Shown here: positions 29,190-43,689 of the stretch, one piece after another
How the letters are laid out: every line of letters begins with the position of its first letter
Position numbering within the stretch: the stretch's first letter is position 1
Assembly (NCBI GenBank): GCA_027186245.1
Contig: CP114495.1
Location: 9,478,501-9,542,500, forward strand
Length of the DNA stretch: 64,000 nucleotides
From: Coriaria nepalensis
Lineage: Eukaryota; Streptophyta; Magnoliopsida; Cucurbitales; Coriariaceae
Reading direction: 5' to 3'
Notes under the pieces: generated by a model
The model's input: the letters and a program-made list of their open reading frames with translations, nothing else
What the model was told of the DNA's origin: nothing
The model's database searches: none
Position numbers and translations under genes: made by a program

Positions 29190-29935
29190 TATAATTGAGA
29201 GGATGAGTGGATAAGCATCTTCACCTATATGAACGACATCAGATGAATGGTGCTCAGCCCTTACACACGCCTATGCAAACCAAACACCCACTATCTGCGG
29301 CATCTGACACTCCCCTTCCTGATGCCACTACCTACCGGTAGTTTATTGGCGCTCTCCAGCATTGAACCCTTACGCGGCCTGACATTGCCTTTCCCGTTAG
29401 TCGTCTGGCTTAATTCATGAAGAGCCTACACAATGAGCACTGGAGTGCTGCTAAGCGCCCTCCTTCGTTACCTTAAAGGAACCTTGTCTCATGGTCTCCT
29501 TTGATGCTAAGCGGAGGATGATCCTCTGAGCAACCCAGGGTACTAGGCTATCGGGAGGAGCCACATGAACTTAAGATTCCTGAGATTATTTTATACAATG
29601 TCCAAGCTAATGGTATCAGCTAGGCCCAAATCGATTGAAGAGCAGCCCAGTGAAAATACTTGAGTGTTCAACTACATGTCGTTTCAATGTAGTTTGTTAG
29701 AGTTTGTTAGATTCGACTGTGAGCTTAATAACTTGATGCAACTCATTTCTTTTTTTTTATTGGGATAGTATAAGTGTAATGGTCTTGTAGTTCACACTTT
29801 CTCAAAGAAGAATTATAATCAAATATCTGTATCTCTCTTAACTTCTCTCTCTAACAAGTTCTTCTTCAATTCTGGATTTGCAGAACGAGCATCTTGAATA
29901 TGCTCAATCTCTTAATAATGGTGCTATCGTTGAGA
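29190..29935 (+). mobile_element. Ty1/copia fragment with adjacent LTR-like sequence
   Basis: 29305-29485 translates on the plus strand as the C-terminal end of a copia reverse transcriptase: DATTYR, stop, FIGALQH, stop, TLTRPDIAFPVSRLA, stop, then EHWSAAKR and, after a frameshift, LLRYLKGTL. Three stops and one frameshift show it is dead. From about 29696 (TGTTAGAG) to about 29900 the sequence looks like an LTR, with a CT-rich end (ACTTCTCTCTCTAAC). It is followed by TGGTGCTATCGTTGAG near 29919, a common post-LTR motif in plant elements. The LTR limits are a guess. Confidence 0.6.
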
Positions 29936-29959
29936 ATCGGTCTCCATCATTTCAAAAGA

Positions 29960-30745
29960 AGGTAAGAACAAATTAAATATTAAGCTATATTCTTCCTATT
30001 TTAATACTAAGAAACTACTAATTTGTTGGAGAGGATTAGCGGTCATAAAACTCGGTTTATATATTGATTTTAAAATATATTTGTATTTCATGGTATTTAT
30101 ATCTGTTCTTAATAAAGACATTAATGAATTATATGGTTAATAATAGATATATTTGTAGTTATGGAAACAAATATAATATGAATTTGTGTAAATTATTTGA
30201 TTGTTTGAAAGTTGTTTGGATAACTGTAACTATCACCAGTGTTAATAGTTTCAGTGTACCTTGATCTGTTATGAAAGTAAAGTATTAGGAGAGCCACCAC
30301 TTAAGTCCTGATCCATTGTATTGTATAATTTTGATGACTTGTGGCATATCTTGTGTTTGATATGATTTGGTTTTTTATGATGAGACTTTCTATAATGCCT
30401 CATAATATAAGTTTGTTATAACTTATCGTGTGATTATTATATTTGATATATATAATAGGATTTGTTATAACTTCCGACCGACGATGATTTAGATAATCAT
30501 TAATTTTATATCCATGCATTGTTTTAAAAATGAGATTTGTTCAAAAAGGGGGATCATGTAATGTTTATTCATAGAATTTAAAGTCACTTTGTTTTTTCTT
30601 CAAATTTTTCCCTCTTCAAATTCACTAAAATTGCCGCCACCCCAACCTTCTTCTTCCCCTTCTCCATCCTTCAAGTATTATTAGGTAGTTTAAGAGTAAA
30701 TAATCTCAACGGTTTAGAAGAGTATTTATTGGAGTATAAAAGAAA

Positions 30746-30776
<31 letters not shown>

Positions 30777-31090
30777 GAAAAAGAAAAAAAAAATCTTGCT
30801 ATAAATCTAACCACTAAGAAAATCAAATATTATTCACGGCAATCAGAACATCCACAAGGACCGACTCACTCCACCACAAATTGCTCCTTTCGCTCACTAC
30901 CTCTCAAATCCCCTATATAACCATCACCACCAATCATCCCCTCCTTCTCACTTCTCTCACCTGATTTCGCGCCTTTTTCAGAAAACAATCCGGATAATCT
31001 TGACCCGGAAAGTTCCGATTCCGATCGTCTCCAATTTGTGGTTGAGGCGGAGGTGGTAGGGAGGGGGTAAAACCCAGAGTTCGACGAGTT
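29960..31090. other. intergenic region and promoter of GDP-L-galactose phosphorylase
   Basis: AT-rich to about 30600, then a (GAAAAA)n microsatellite at about 30739-30792. A pyrimidine-rich stretch with TATATAA at 30913-30919 is a plausible TATA box for the downstream gene. No other gene is seen. Confidence 0.5.
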
Positions 31091-31099
31091 GTAGACATC

Positions 31100-31288
31100 A
31101 CGGCTTTACGCGGAGTTGATCGAGTCCTCGTTAATGTCCGACGAGCGGTTGGACGCAAGGGTTGTGTAATTGAGAGCAATCCTTCGCCGCACGGAGGGCG
31201 TGGAGCTTTGCCGTCTGAAGGCGGCAGTCCTTCTGACCTACTTTTTCTTGCCGGCGGTGGTTCCTGCTTTTCTGCGTCTTCGTTTTAG
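31100..31288 (+). promoter_or_regulatory. conserved non-AUG upstream ORF in the VTC2 leader
   Basis: In the leader of the GDP-L-galactose phosphorylase gene an open frame runs from an ACG codon (31100-31102) to TAG (31286-31288), 62 codons. Its C-terminal half reads SPHGGRGALPSEGGSP followed by SDLLFLAGGG. This is the known conserved upstream peptide of plant GGP genes, which starts at a non-canonical ACG and lowers translation of the main ORF when ascorbate is high. The frame is also open further upstream, so the ACG start is taken from established knowledge, not from the sequence alone. It ends 170 bases before the main ATG and does not overlap it. Confidence 0.85.
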
Positions 31289-31458
31289 GGGTTTTTCCAT
31301 TTTCGTTGTCATTCTTTATTTCACGTCTTGAAAATTAGCTGCGAGGAAGGGTTTTTGGTTCGATTTTTTTGAAGAACTTGTTAGATCTCGTAGAAAGATA
31401 CTAGCTCTAGTATCCTGATTAGGTTTTATTGAACGTTTACATTCGGAGTTCGAGAAAG

Positions 31459-33563
31459 ATGATGTTAAGGATCAAGAGAGTTCCAACACTCGTTTCCAAT
31501 TTCCAAAAGGACGAAGTGGAAGATTCCACCGCTAGTCGTGGAGGCTGTGGACGCAACTGCCTCAACAAGTGCTGCATTGAGGGTAATTATCTTTTTTTCT
31601 AGAGCTAATTATCTTTAGGTTCTCTGATCGAATTGGGTAATGGGTTTAAATCTGATTATGAGTCTGTTCTAGAATTGTTAATCGCAAGTATGAATCTTAT
31701 ACGAATTAGATCAACTGTGGTTTTGTATGACATATTTTTGGTATATTGATTTAAATGGTCGCTGGGATTTTTGTTCTGTTTAGGGGCAAAGCTACCTTTA
31801 TATGCTTTTAACAAGCTGAACAAGAATGTTAACGGCAAGGATTTGGCTGCAAACGGGAAGAATGACGCTCCTTTACCTTTTCTCGACTCACTTCTTCTTG
31901 GAGAGGTAAATTTGTGAAGATGACTGTTTCTTTCCTTTTTTTTTTTTCTTTTTTTTAAATAGTGATCTTGTGTCAGTGTGTCAACATAGTTTTGATTTTG
32001 AGATTAACCTCTTTACAACTTTAATTGTGTAGTGGGAGGACCGGATGCAAAGGGGACTCTTTCGTTATGATGTTACTGCCTGTGAAACAAAGGTATAATT
32101 CTCACTTTATATTTTTCCTTCTGTGCTTGTTTTATAAATTTTAGTATTTGTAAATCTGTTTTCTAGCTAAGATGGGCAGCTTTTTTTTTTTTTTTTCTTT
32201 TGGTTTAGGTGATTCCTGGTAATTATGGCTTCATTGCTCAGCTGAATGAGGGCCGCCACCTTAAGAAGAGGCCTACTGAATTCCGTGTCGATAAGGTCTT
32301 ACAGCCCTTTGATGGCAAGAAGTTCAACTTCACCAAAGTTGGGCAAGAAGAAGTTCTATTTCGTTTCGAAGCAAATGAAAATGATGATGAAGCCCAACTC
32401 TTCCCAACTGCCCCTGTCGACATTGAAAACTCGCCTAGTGTTATTGCCATTAATGTATGCTTTACTATCACCTTCCTATTACTGTATTTTCTTTTTCAAA
32501 AGAAACAACTTGTTCATGATTTTAATAAGACGGTCTTTTGTATGATTGAACAAACAGGTTAGCCCAATTGAATATGGACATGTGCTTTTGATCCCTCGTA
32601 TTCTTGAATGCTTGCCACAAAGGATCGATCATGAAAGCTTATTGCTCGCTCTACACATGGCTGCTGAAGCAGGGTCCCCTTACTTCCGTTTGGGTTATAA
32701 TAGCTTGGGTGCATTCGCTACCATAAATCACCTCCATTTTCAGGTTTGTAACTACCTCTATAATAATTCATACAGATGAGCTGAATCCATATCAGATAGT
32801 GAAATACCTAACTAAATCAATGACACAGGCTTACTACTTGGCAGCTCCTTTTCCAGTTGAGAAAGCTCCAACGAAGAAACTCGCCACTTTGGATGATGGG
32901 GTTGTCATCTCTGAGCTGTTGAAGTATCCTGTTAAAGGGCTTGTCTTTGAGGGCGGAATAAATACTCTCCAAGCTTTATCCAATACTGTTTCCATTGCCT
33001 GCATCTCCCTTCAAGACAATAACATCCCTTACAATGTCTTAATCTCTGATTGTGGAAAACGGATCTTTCTCTTCCCTCAGGTCAGTTCAGACGCTATTTC
33101 TCTTAACCCATTTAATAATTCCCTTTTAAGAATTTATATGACTAATTTAGTTTATTGATATCTCGGGGGAAAAAAACAGTGTTATGCAGAGAAACAAGCT
33201 CTTGGAGAAGTGAGTGCAGAGCTTCTTGACACTCAAGTGAACCCAGCTGTCTGGGAAATTAGTGGGCATATGGTTTTGAAGAGGAAGAAGGATTATGAAG
33301 AAGCATCCGAGGAAAATGCATGGAGGCTCCTTGCAGAAGTTTCCCTCTCTGAAGAGAGGTTCTGGGAAGTGAATGCTCTTATATTTGAATCTCTCATGCC
33401 CGGTAGTGGTGGAAATTTCAACAGTGATCATGGCTTGATTGAGAACACTAAAGCGAAGGAGGGGGAGGGGGGACGGTCCCTCGATGATGAAATGGATGCA
33501 GCCATGAACAAAAGCTCTGGCCCGAACATTGTGGCCGGGACCCACTGCCTAGTGCTGCAGTGA
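31459..33563 (+). CDS. VTC2: GDP-L-galactose phosphorylase, 7 exons
   Basis: Catalyses the committed step of the Smirnoff-Wheeler ascorbate pathway: phosphorolysis of GDP-L-galactose to L-galactose-1-phosphate and GDP. Exons: 31459-31582, 31784-31905, 32033-32092, 32209-32454, 32558-32743, 32829-33080, 33180-33563. They total 1374 nt, 457 aa, close to Arabidopsis VTC2/VTC5. The start MMLRIKRVPTLVSNFQ and the Cys-rich GGCGRNCLNKCC are family hallmarks. The catalytic HIT-like motif HLHFQ falls at residues 242-246 at the end of exon 5. Other blocks are EWEDRMQRGLFRYDVTACET and NVLISDCGKRIFLFPQ. The tail ends NIVAGTHCLVLQ. Whether it is the VTC2 or VTC5 orthologue cannot be decided here. Translation is likely ascorbate-regulated through the upstream ORF. 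Confidence 0.96.
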
Positions 33564-33569
33564 GGAATT

Positions 33570-34900
33570 GGGTTGTGTATGATAATAATATTGTTGATTA
33601 GTGAAGCTCTAAACTTATGTCAATCCACTGCAATTTGCTTTTGCTGGTTTGTGTAAGCAACTTGTGTTTGTATTAATTTTACTATTGGATTTGTGTATGA
33701 TAATAATGATCATTCCTGTACGATGGCCATTTATGAATCATGTTACCGTTTAATGAACTTGTTCAAAGAGTCTACCAACTGTATGATGAAAATCCTGAAA
33801 GTGCATTTTTACCCTTGAATATTTTCTCCCTTGAAGTTCGAGTCTTAACTTGTTCAGCTACTTTGCTGAGCTATACAAACTTTCTGCTTTTTACTTGCTG
33901 AACTCAACAATTTCTTCTAATAACAAGATATACTTCTAACTCTCGACATAAATCTATCCTGTCTTACTGAAAAATGAAGAAAGGAATTCACCCTCAAATG
34001 CAGTGGGATATCTTATGTAACCCAGAGCGGGAGATTGATGCATGTTATGATGACCAAAATACACAATGCTGGTAAAGTTTACTATTTCCGGGCCAGACGG
34101 CAGAGGGCAGAAAGTGAGGGCCAGATTGCTAAATTCAATCGCCGTTACGAGAAGCTCAATCCTGAAGATGGTGAGGGCGGCCCTTCTAAATGAGTTTACT
34201 GTAAGTGCTATGAGTCTACGTTTCAAATTTTTTGCTTCATTATTATTGATGATTGAAATTTAACAAAATCAAGTCCAGATCTTTAAAATAGGTGAGTTCC
34301 ACTAATTATCTTCTCGCTAGGTTCCGATTCCTTATAATATTGTTAACAGTTTGATTTCTGTTGTCTTGTAATATATGCATTTGCATCTCATGAACACCGA
34401 TGGATGCATTTTTCAATACAGATTCGATTGTTCGAGTTCTCACAGTGGTAAAGAAAACTGTGCGACGACAGTTGACAAGATCATTCCCACCCCTGGGGAT
34501 ATTTAGGTGATATTTAGTTTGATTCTTTCAGTAATTAATAATTTTCTGAATGAAAAGCTAAATTATACTCTTAGAAAGTTGCTCCCTGATTTTTTGGCCT
34601 TTTTTCTAATAATAAATAGTAAATTAAAAAAGGTGTCAATTTTTAGGCTTCTTTTTAGAGTTTGAAGTAATTTGACCATTAGTAAGAATCGATCATAAAG
34701 GGGGTTTAGAGTTTATATTATACGATTGGTTTTCATCAAAAGTAAAATGAAATCACAAAAAATAAAATTTGACAAAATATTTTATTTAAAAAAAAAAAAG
34801 AAAAAAGAAAAAAAAAAAAGGACAGTAAAAGACAAATTGTATTTTTACCGTTTTTGTTCTAATCCAATAAAAATAAATCATTTCATTTACTTTTTCCGCC
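33570..34900. other. 3' flank of VTC2 and intergenic DNA before PYRB
   Basis: 33564-33700 is probable VTC2 3' UTR. The rest is AT-rich, with A/AG-rich tracts at 34789-34820. No further gene recognised. Confidence 0.5.
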
Positions 34901-35460
34901 AAAAACTTCCATTTGCTTTCCTCTTCATATATATATATATATATATATGTATATGCAGAGCTCTCCCCTCCAGTCTCTATCTCTCGCTCTCAATATCGCC
35001 GCCGGTCACCGTATCTCCGCTCCTCTCGGTACCGTACTTTCTCTCTTGACAGCACACACACTCTCTCTCTCGTTCTCTCTGTATTATCGATCATAATTTC
35101 TCTCCTCTTTTTCTTCCGTCTCACAGCCAAGTTCTGCTTCAATTTCAATCTTGGGAATTTGATTTTATTGCATGCACTTAACTTTAGTGGGCTTGATGCT
35201 TTTTATATGTTTGATGTCTTGTTTGAATTTCAGTTAAAAAATTTTGTTTTAATTTACAGGATAAGACGTGAGTAAGAGAAATGTACAAAAAGAATAATTG
35301 TCGGAATTTTTTTGACTATCGGGTGCCGGAGTGATTTCCCTTGCATGCCAATTGTATGATAATATGCTTCTATGGTTGTTTACTCATAGCAACAAGTCTG
35401 TTCAAAAGAATCTCTCACTAAAGAAAGATTGATCCTCTTTTTTTTTTTTTTCTTTTTGCA
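34900..35460 (+). promoter_or_regulatory. promoter and 5' leader of PYRB with probable UTR intron
   Basis: A (TA)n run at 34927-34948 is followed by a CT-rich leader (34960-35100) with several CTCTCT motifs. A T-rich tract then ends in TTTTTGCAG at 35460, a strong acceptor, so the leader is very likely interrupted by an intron whose donor I could not fix. The start codon at 35520 follows 59 bases later. Confidence 0.5.
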
Positions 35461-35519
35461 GGGTGTTAACTACTTGGCTGCCCAACTTGATTCAAATAAG
35501 CCGAACTTTACTTTTTGCA

Positions 35520-37142
<1,623 letters not shown>

Positions 37143-37652
37143 AAGCGATATATCTTTCATCTTTACATTATCCTATCAGATTTTTCAAACTATGGTTGAG
37201 AAGTTATGGTAACTTAAGAAGGATATGGTATATTATGAGATCAGACTGAGCTAGTTCTCGGCCAAAAAGAATACTAATCTAGTTGTGGGAATTACAAGAT
37301 TAGAACCCAAATGACCTCTCCCTCTCTCTCTCTTATGGGTGATACTTCACTACATATTGACTTAACCTCCCATACACCTTTTGGTTCTTTTCCCATCATT
37401 TACCTAAGAATTTGAAGCACAAAAATTTGTATGTATTAAAAAACTTTTTTTTATCCAAGTTCCAAAAACAGCAATTTGCTAACAAACTTAGAAAAATAAA
37501 TGATCAAACAAAGATCAATACTGCTTCGACAGAGACGAGAAGTCCTATTTCAGGTGTGATACGTAACGATAAGATTACTAAAGTACACTACAAGAGCTCA
37601 CAAAACTTAATTTAAACCGAGTCGTACAACCTTACAGCAATTTCCGACTCAA

Positions 37653-40600
37653 CTAGTATGTAGGGAAGCCTGGGTCAACATCCTTCGCCCAGCCTTCTAA
37701 CCCACCAATAATATCTTTGGCTGAAGAGAAACCCAACTTCTGGAGATACTGAACAGCCCTCTGAGAATCATTCCCTCTCCTACATATAACATATAGCTGT
37801 GCTTCATAATCGGAATCGAAGCCTGATCGCGCTTCTTCTTCCTTCAAAGCTGAAGATATTTCGGGCAGCCTAGTTTCCAAACTTGCCAGAGGAACGTTTA
37901 TGGAATTGGGAAGAGAAACAATCTTGAAGTGGTGCTCAGGACGGACATCCACCAATATATGAGCTTGGCCGTTGTTAATTCTCTCGTTGTACTCTTTGCT
38001 GGTTATTCTTGATTCTGCCTCGAGTAGCTTTAACTTCAACGGTGACTGTGTCAAAGTGAACCATACATTTCAGATAAGAAGATGATTCATTGATTTTCAA
38101 CTGATGTACTTTTAGTATGTAGAAATAGTAGATAATGAATGAGTATAGAAGCAGAAAGATTCATTAAGAAATTTTATATTATGAATACCGGTGATAGTGG
38201 AGATTGAGTGAACTTCTCATAATCAAATTCTTGAAATTTCTGTGCAGTGAATGTAGATTTGTCCCCACAAACTTTGCATTGTAATGACCTTCCTCGAATC
38301 TTGACCTGTATTTTTAATATGTAAATATCAGATGATCCTGAAATACTTGTTAAGATCTATCTATACTAAATCACCCTAACAAGGTTCAAATTAGTGAAAC
38401 AAAAATATGTTTACTGGAAGACATCAGTTAATAGGATGAAAATTGTTGGAGAAAAAAATAAACATACAATACGAATCCGTGCTGATAATGCATCGAACAA
38501 AAGCATCCTTCCAGAGAGTGGTTCACCAACTTCACCTGCTATTTTAATAGCCTCCAGGGCTTGGAGGCAGCCAATGATACCGGGAACTGGATAATGATAC
38601 AAAGTGAGAAACATGGAACAAAACCTAATATGAAAGACAAATTCCATATAAATTTCCCATGAAATAAGTTGATTTCATCATCATCAGTATGCGAGTTTAT
38701 TCACGAACTCCACTTTTGCATGAGTATCAATTAAATTTTGTAATGCACCATGCTATTTTGCCTTTATATCCCTTCTTCCCCTTTTACTACAAGATTTGTT
38801 ATAGTAGATAATGAAACCACGCATGATAATAATTTCATCATATTGCAACATGGTCTGTTTGCAATGATAGTAAGGTATAAAAGAAAAAATTATAATAAAC
38901 TGCTCAAGCTATAATAGAGCAGATAAATAATACACAATGATGACATAGGCTTTATTGATTGCATTGACTTACCTACTCCTAAGACACCACTATCAGCACA
39001 TCTTTGACATGCTGTTGTGGGTGGCGGAGTTGGAAATAGGCATCGATAGCATGGGCCCCCTTTGTAGTTGTATACTGTGAGCTTGATGATAAATTTCATG
39101 ATGTACAACACGGGTGAAAATTCATGGTAAAACAATTAGATAAGTGAAGATGAAACATGCAAGAAATACAGAATGTATTTGGTTTTAGCATACCTGCCCC
39201 TCCATTCCCAGAGCTGCACCAGAGACAAGAGGCTGCACCATAGAATCAAGTTAGCACTTTGAAGTCTTTAGCCTTGAAGGGAAAAAAGCACAAGCTAAAG
39301 TTTCTCTTATCCCATGGAGAATCATACAATCGAATCTCCTAGATAAATGAAAAATATTATATATTTTACATCAGAAGGGTAAAATCTACTATCTCCCATG
39401 GGAATTGCAGAAAGAAGTGTGCACCACTACCCCTTTAGCTGACAACATTGTTAGTCGATTCCAAGATTTATTCTCACTATTAGAATCTATGCCTCAACAG
39501 AAGTAGCAATCACCTTTCCTAACACCACACAGCAATCACTAATCATATAGCGGCTGGGAGCGTTATCTGTTGCATCCACTATGATATCATATCTTTGGAA
39601 AGCTAGTAGTCATGGAAACTTTAATGTTCAACAGCAGTGAACAAAAGAATAAATGTAATCAGACAGATGATGCAAGATGAAAAACAGATTCATTACTCAT
39701 TCAAGAGACTTCCAACAGAGTTACCAAAGTACAAAAAGAGAATGAAACTTTGAATTGATCAAAACAAGGATACTTGCTCAAAATCTCTAAAGCATTTGAT
39801 GTCCGTAGAGCTTCTTTGTGTTCAACAATCTGAATGGTAGAGTTGATCCTGGCACAAAACCAAGTACAATACTGTCAAATGATGTAAAATTGAAAACTTA
39901 ATACTCCTAATGAATATGTTTGACATAAGGAAGTAATATAAAAAAGGTACAGAACTCAAAAAAATGAGTGAAACATACGAGTGACAGGTCGCTGCTGCCG
40001 ATTTCACTTTTGATTGACCAATATAAGCTTCAGTATGAATAATCTGGGATGTAAGGTATAACATTAAAACTTTTTAGCACATAGTTGTACAAATTGAAGA
40101 TCATTAAAAGAATTTAGCCACCTTTTACATTCAATGCATCAGTGTCCTTATAACCATAACATGGGACTTTTACCTGTCGGTGCATGTTGTTAAGCTCAAC
40201 AACATCATGATCGACCATACCCAAACGACCTGGAAATAAGTATACAAAATGAATTGGGTCCAAATTGAATAAAACCCAAACGTTTCGAATATACAGCTAA
40301 TATCAGCTCATTGTCTGTCCCCTCGTTAACTGTAAAGAACATGAGAACTGATTCACTTACCAACACCACAAGCTGCAAGATATAATAGAGCCGGCGACCC
40401 GAGTCCACCTGCTCCAATCACTAAAATCGAAGAATTCAAAAGCTTCGATTGCCCTAAAAGAAAATTTTGAATCGTTCAGAACACAACCGTATTCATTGAA
40501 GTACACTAGAACTTCAAATTTATCGACCAGAACACCAGCACAATATCAAATTGACTACCTTTGACGCCAAAGGAAGGGAGCAAGAGGTGGCGACTGTATC

Positions 40601-40820
40601 TGTAAATATCCTGAGGGGACAAACCGTTGGGAAATGCAGAACCGTCGGAAGAGGCTGGATTGACGGAGCCGTTAGAAACGCCGTTCTTCCGAAGATCAAT
40701 CTCGCGGAGCTGAGTTTCGAGAGCTGAGATCTTCCGCTCTATGTCGGACTTGGTTGACTTCAAGGTTTCGAGCTCTTGAAGTATACGACTTGCCTCCTTA
40801 GTACTATTGTTCGACTCCAT
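37653..40820 (-). CDS. MOCS3: MOCS3/CNX5 adenylyltransferase-sulfurtransferase, 11 exons
   Basis: E1-like enzyme that adenylates and thiocarboxylates MOCS2A (molybdopterin synthesis) and URM1 (tRNA 2-thiolation) in the cytosol. Exons in gene order: 40820-40559, 40453-40361, 40229-40174, 40043-39979, 39848-39774, 39592-39514, 39232-39194, 39081-38973, 38586-38468, 38305-38189, 38045-37653. Total 1407 nt, 468 aa. There is a predicted coiled coil at about 10-45, a ThiF/MoeB nucleotide loop IGAGGLGSP (about residues 100-108), and [11 protein letters not shown]. Zinc cysteines are C234/C237 (GPCYRC) and C309/C312 (CKVC); the catalytic candidate is C251 in [11 protein letters not shown]-terminal rhodanese domain has active-site C426 in CRRGNDSQ. 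The start [10 protein letters not shown] matches family practice; the frame stays open upstream to a Met at 41012. Confidence 0.95.
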
Positions 40821-41334
40821 CAGAGCAGAGCAGAGAAGGATGATGCAGCAAACGAAGTTAACGAACCCTAAGAAGTGGGAACAGTGGCGGGGAAATAGCG
40901 CAGTTAGAGCGGCGAGTAAAAGGGACCTTTTTGTCTTTTCGCTATATTCTGATTTGACTGTAGAAGTCCGACGCTGACTTGAGCGCGAAAATGCGTGTAG
41001 AGATAGATCCAAGCGACATGCCGTTTTTGTTTAGTCAAAATATCAATTTCAACTCATTATTATCGTGGCCAAGCTTATTCTTAATGCTTTTTACACGAAT
41101 ATTAATTCTTTATATTATTTAATAATTTCATATATTATCATATAATATAAATTTTAGAGTACTTATTTTCATCGAAATCTAAATTTTTAATAATTTACTT
41201 ATTTATCTATATTATACACTTACTGAATTATCATTATCGGTTAAACTAAACAATTTAACAAATACACCAACTAATGGTGCCACATTATAGGTGCACGCCT
41301 TCGTCTGCACCGAGTTTGATCTTTTGTCTTTAAA

Positions 41335-43669
41335 CTAATCCATCATATCAGGGCCACCGACCAACGCTCCGATGAGTATATTCGGGTTCGGATCAACCCG
41401 ACCATACCAACTATCGTACCCTCGCACACACACCCAATAAAACACCGATTTTCCCCCCTCGTACGGTTCAATAGATGCACCTCTATGATGCATTATTTGA
41501 GGATAATTTGACCCATATCCAACCATGTAACTCATGCCCGTTGGATTAGCCCCCAAGATGTAGTCAACCTGTGAAGATGATGAGAGTAAACTGTGAGGAG
41601 AAAGGTCGCGGTTGAGACATACTGCATGTTGTTCCATTTGCGTGTGTATAGTAAGCCTCCTGGGGTACGTTTCGTTAGCAAAACTGTTTTTGTTAAGGCA
41701 AGCGCCGCTTTGGAATGGTATCGTTTTAGTATGTTGTGCTCGTTTTTCTTCGGCGTTTGATATTCTTCCATTAATAACCGGGTGCAGTATGCCGCATTAT
41801 ATCACCGGCTAAATCAAGAGTAACATGTTAAGTCAAGAGTATTATATCTCAAGAATAAGTCAAGAGTATTTGGAGCTTAAAATTGGATTTTGGATTCCAT
41901 TCTACGAATCCGGACTTATCTAGACCGACGGTTCGGATTTGATTGTATGTCATGCGGCTGTTGAAGCAAGCCCAATGAAATGGTCAGACCACCTGAGTTG
42001 ATTAAATAAAATGGTCCGACCGGTTCAGCAAAGGAGAGAAAAAATGATACACACTTATTCAACTGCACGATCCATGAAATCAAATCCAGGTCATCGGTTT
42101 TGGCATGTTCATATCCATACGGATGAATCAAACCCCTTAAAAAAAGTTTTCAAGTTATTATAAAATCTGGTTTCACTTGATGAGTCACCCGCTAGTTACT
42201 ATTTTGAGATTAAAAATACATTTTTTTTCACTTTCTACATACACTTCTATTAATACAAAAAATTTATGTGACTGCATACATATTACGAGTTTATCCAAGA
42301 ATTTCGTCCAACACCTGCAAGCTTGATGCAAGGATTTGAACACCTGCTAGCTTGATGTCCCAACTGAATTCAGTGATGGCCCAAGTAACACCGTTGAATT
42401 CATGAGCATTATCCAACACATAATTCAAGTAGTATTCCTTTTGTGTAGCCGCCCACAGTAACTCATCCATGTACCCACTCACAGAGGCATAATACCCCTT
42501 CGCCACTCCAACACTCTCATCGTACTTCCCTGTACTTGTCTCCAAACTCAGACAACTGCCACATTAGAGGAGAGACAGAGAGAATTAGCTAAACAAAACC
42601 ATAAAACAACTTCAGAAGAATTAGATTTATCTTATAGAATAGTTTACCAAACCTGGTCCAGGTGTTCAACTAACTTACCTGTTGTGCATGGTGTAATAGT
42701 TGGTGAGAGTAATGAGGATACGCAACCGCCGTTGCGGCCACCATTTCAGCAATGACTTCCGACCCAAGATTTTTCTCGTCGACCTTGTAGGCTTGTCTAG
42801 ATGTTGTCATGTCTTGCGGTCTTTGCCAACAATAATGATCCGTACCTCCATCACCCACCTAATTAACAATTTAATTATGTACATACATTTACCTATTCAT
42901 TTGGTACGATTTCATATTGAAATTAAATGTGTTTTGGTCGAGTCCAAATTATGAGATATATTTTTTATTTTCATAAGTACTTGACATGATTTTTCTCATT
43001 ATATCAGTTATTTTATTTATATCAGTTTCTTTCTTGACTCATTCAAAAAAGAAAAGAAAAAAGTAATTATATGAGCAAAGAATTTTTGGATGAACATGAG
43101 CTTTGATCAAGAGTCAGTGCCCCACTTGATACCCTTGAGAGCTTGGGAGTACTCATTGGGATCGGGAAAATGTTGACCATATTCAATGACGGTCCATGCA
43201 AGCATTGTTATAGTGAACCATGGGAAGATCGAATTTCACATTGTCTCCGGCATCATAGTACCCTCCGCCCAAGTCCATCTGAAACATAATAATATCATTA
43301 CAGCATGAGTAGACATGTTATGTTTAAGGAAATTTAACTAAAAGGGGCCCAGGAGGTTATTCTCTTTCATATAAGATGAATGCAGTTTCCACTATGAATG
43401 TAGAAGATTGATATTCAGGCAATAATAATTAAACAGCATTGATTTTTGGGCGGGACCTACTCCTTGATCGAGCCATCTGTGAGGGTGGAATGGTGGCGCC
43501 ACCGGACACGTTGGCTGTGGGGTAAGCAGTCGGAGCTTTGGGATTCGAAGTAGAGGAGGCTCTTGGAGAGGGCTTCACCATAGTCAAAAGATTTGTTCAA
43601 TGGGTGGATTAGAAAGAGAGAGAACATGGCCAACCATTGTTGTACTGTCTTTCGCTTCATGCTCTTCAA
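41335..43669 (-). pseudogene. broken GH9 endo-beta-1,4-glucanase
   Basis: Fragments in correct order on the minus strand: 43669-43457 ([17 protein letters not shown], stop near the first donor); 43277-43085 ([14 protein letters not shown], then a frameshift at LPM and another after KGIKWGTD); 42858-42670 ([20 protein letters not shown], but about ten residues missing before [13 protein letters not shown]); 42545-42291 ([17 protein letters not shown], with WLYKA-type residues missing before [15 protein letters not shown]); 41771-41600 (PGGLLYTRKWNNMQYVS, then a deletion with frameshift); 41577-41335 (QVDYILGANPTGMSYMVGYG to VGGPDMMD, stop). The middle of the domain and the C-terminal signature with the catalytic Glu are absent. 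In intact GH9 enzymes the protein cuts cellulose-like glucans in the wall. This copy cannot be functional. Confidence 0.9.
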
Positions 43670-43689
43670 TTGTGGCTCTCTCTCTACTT

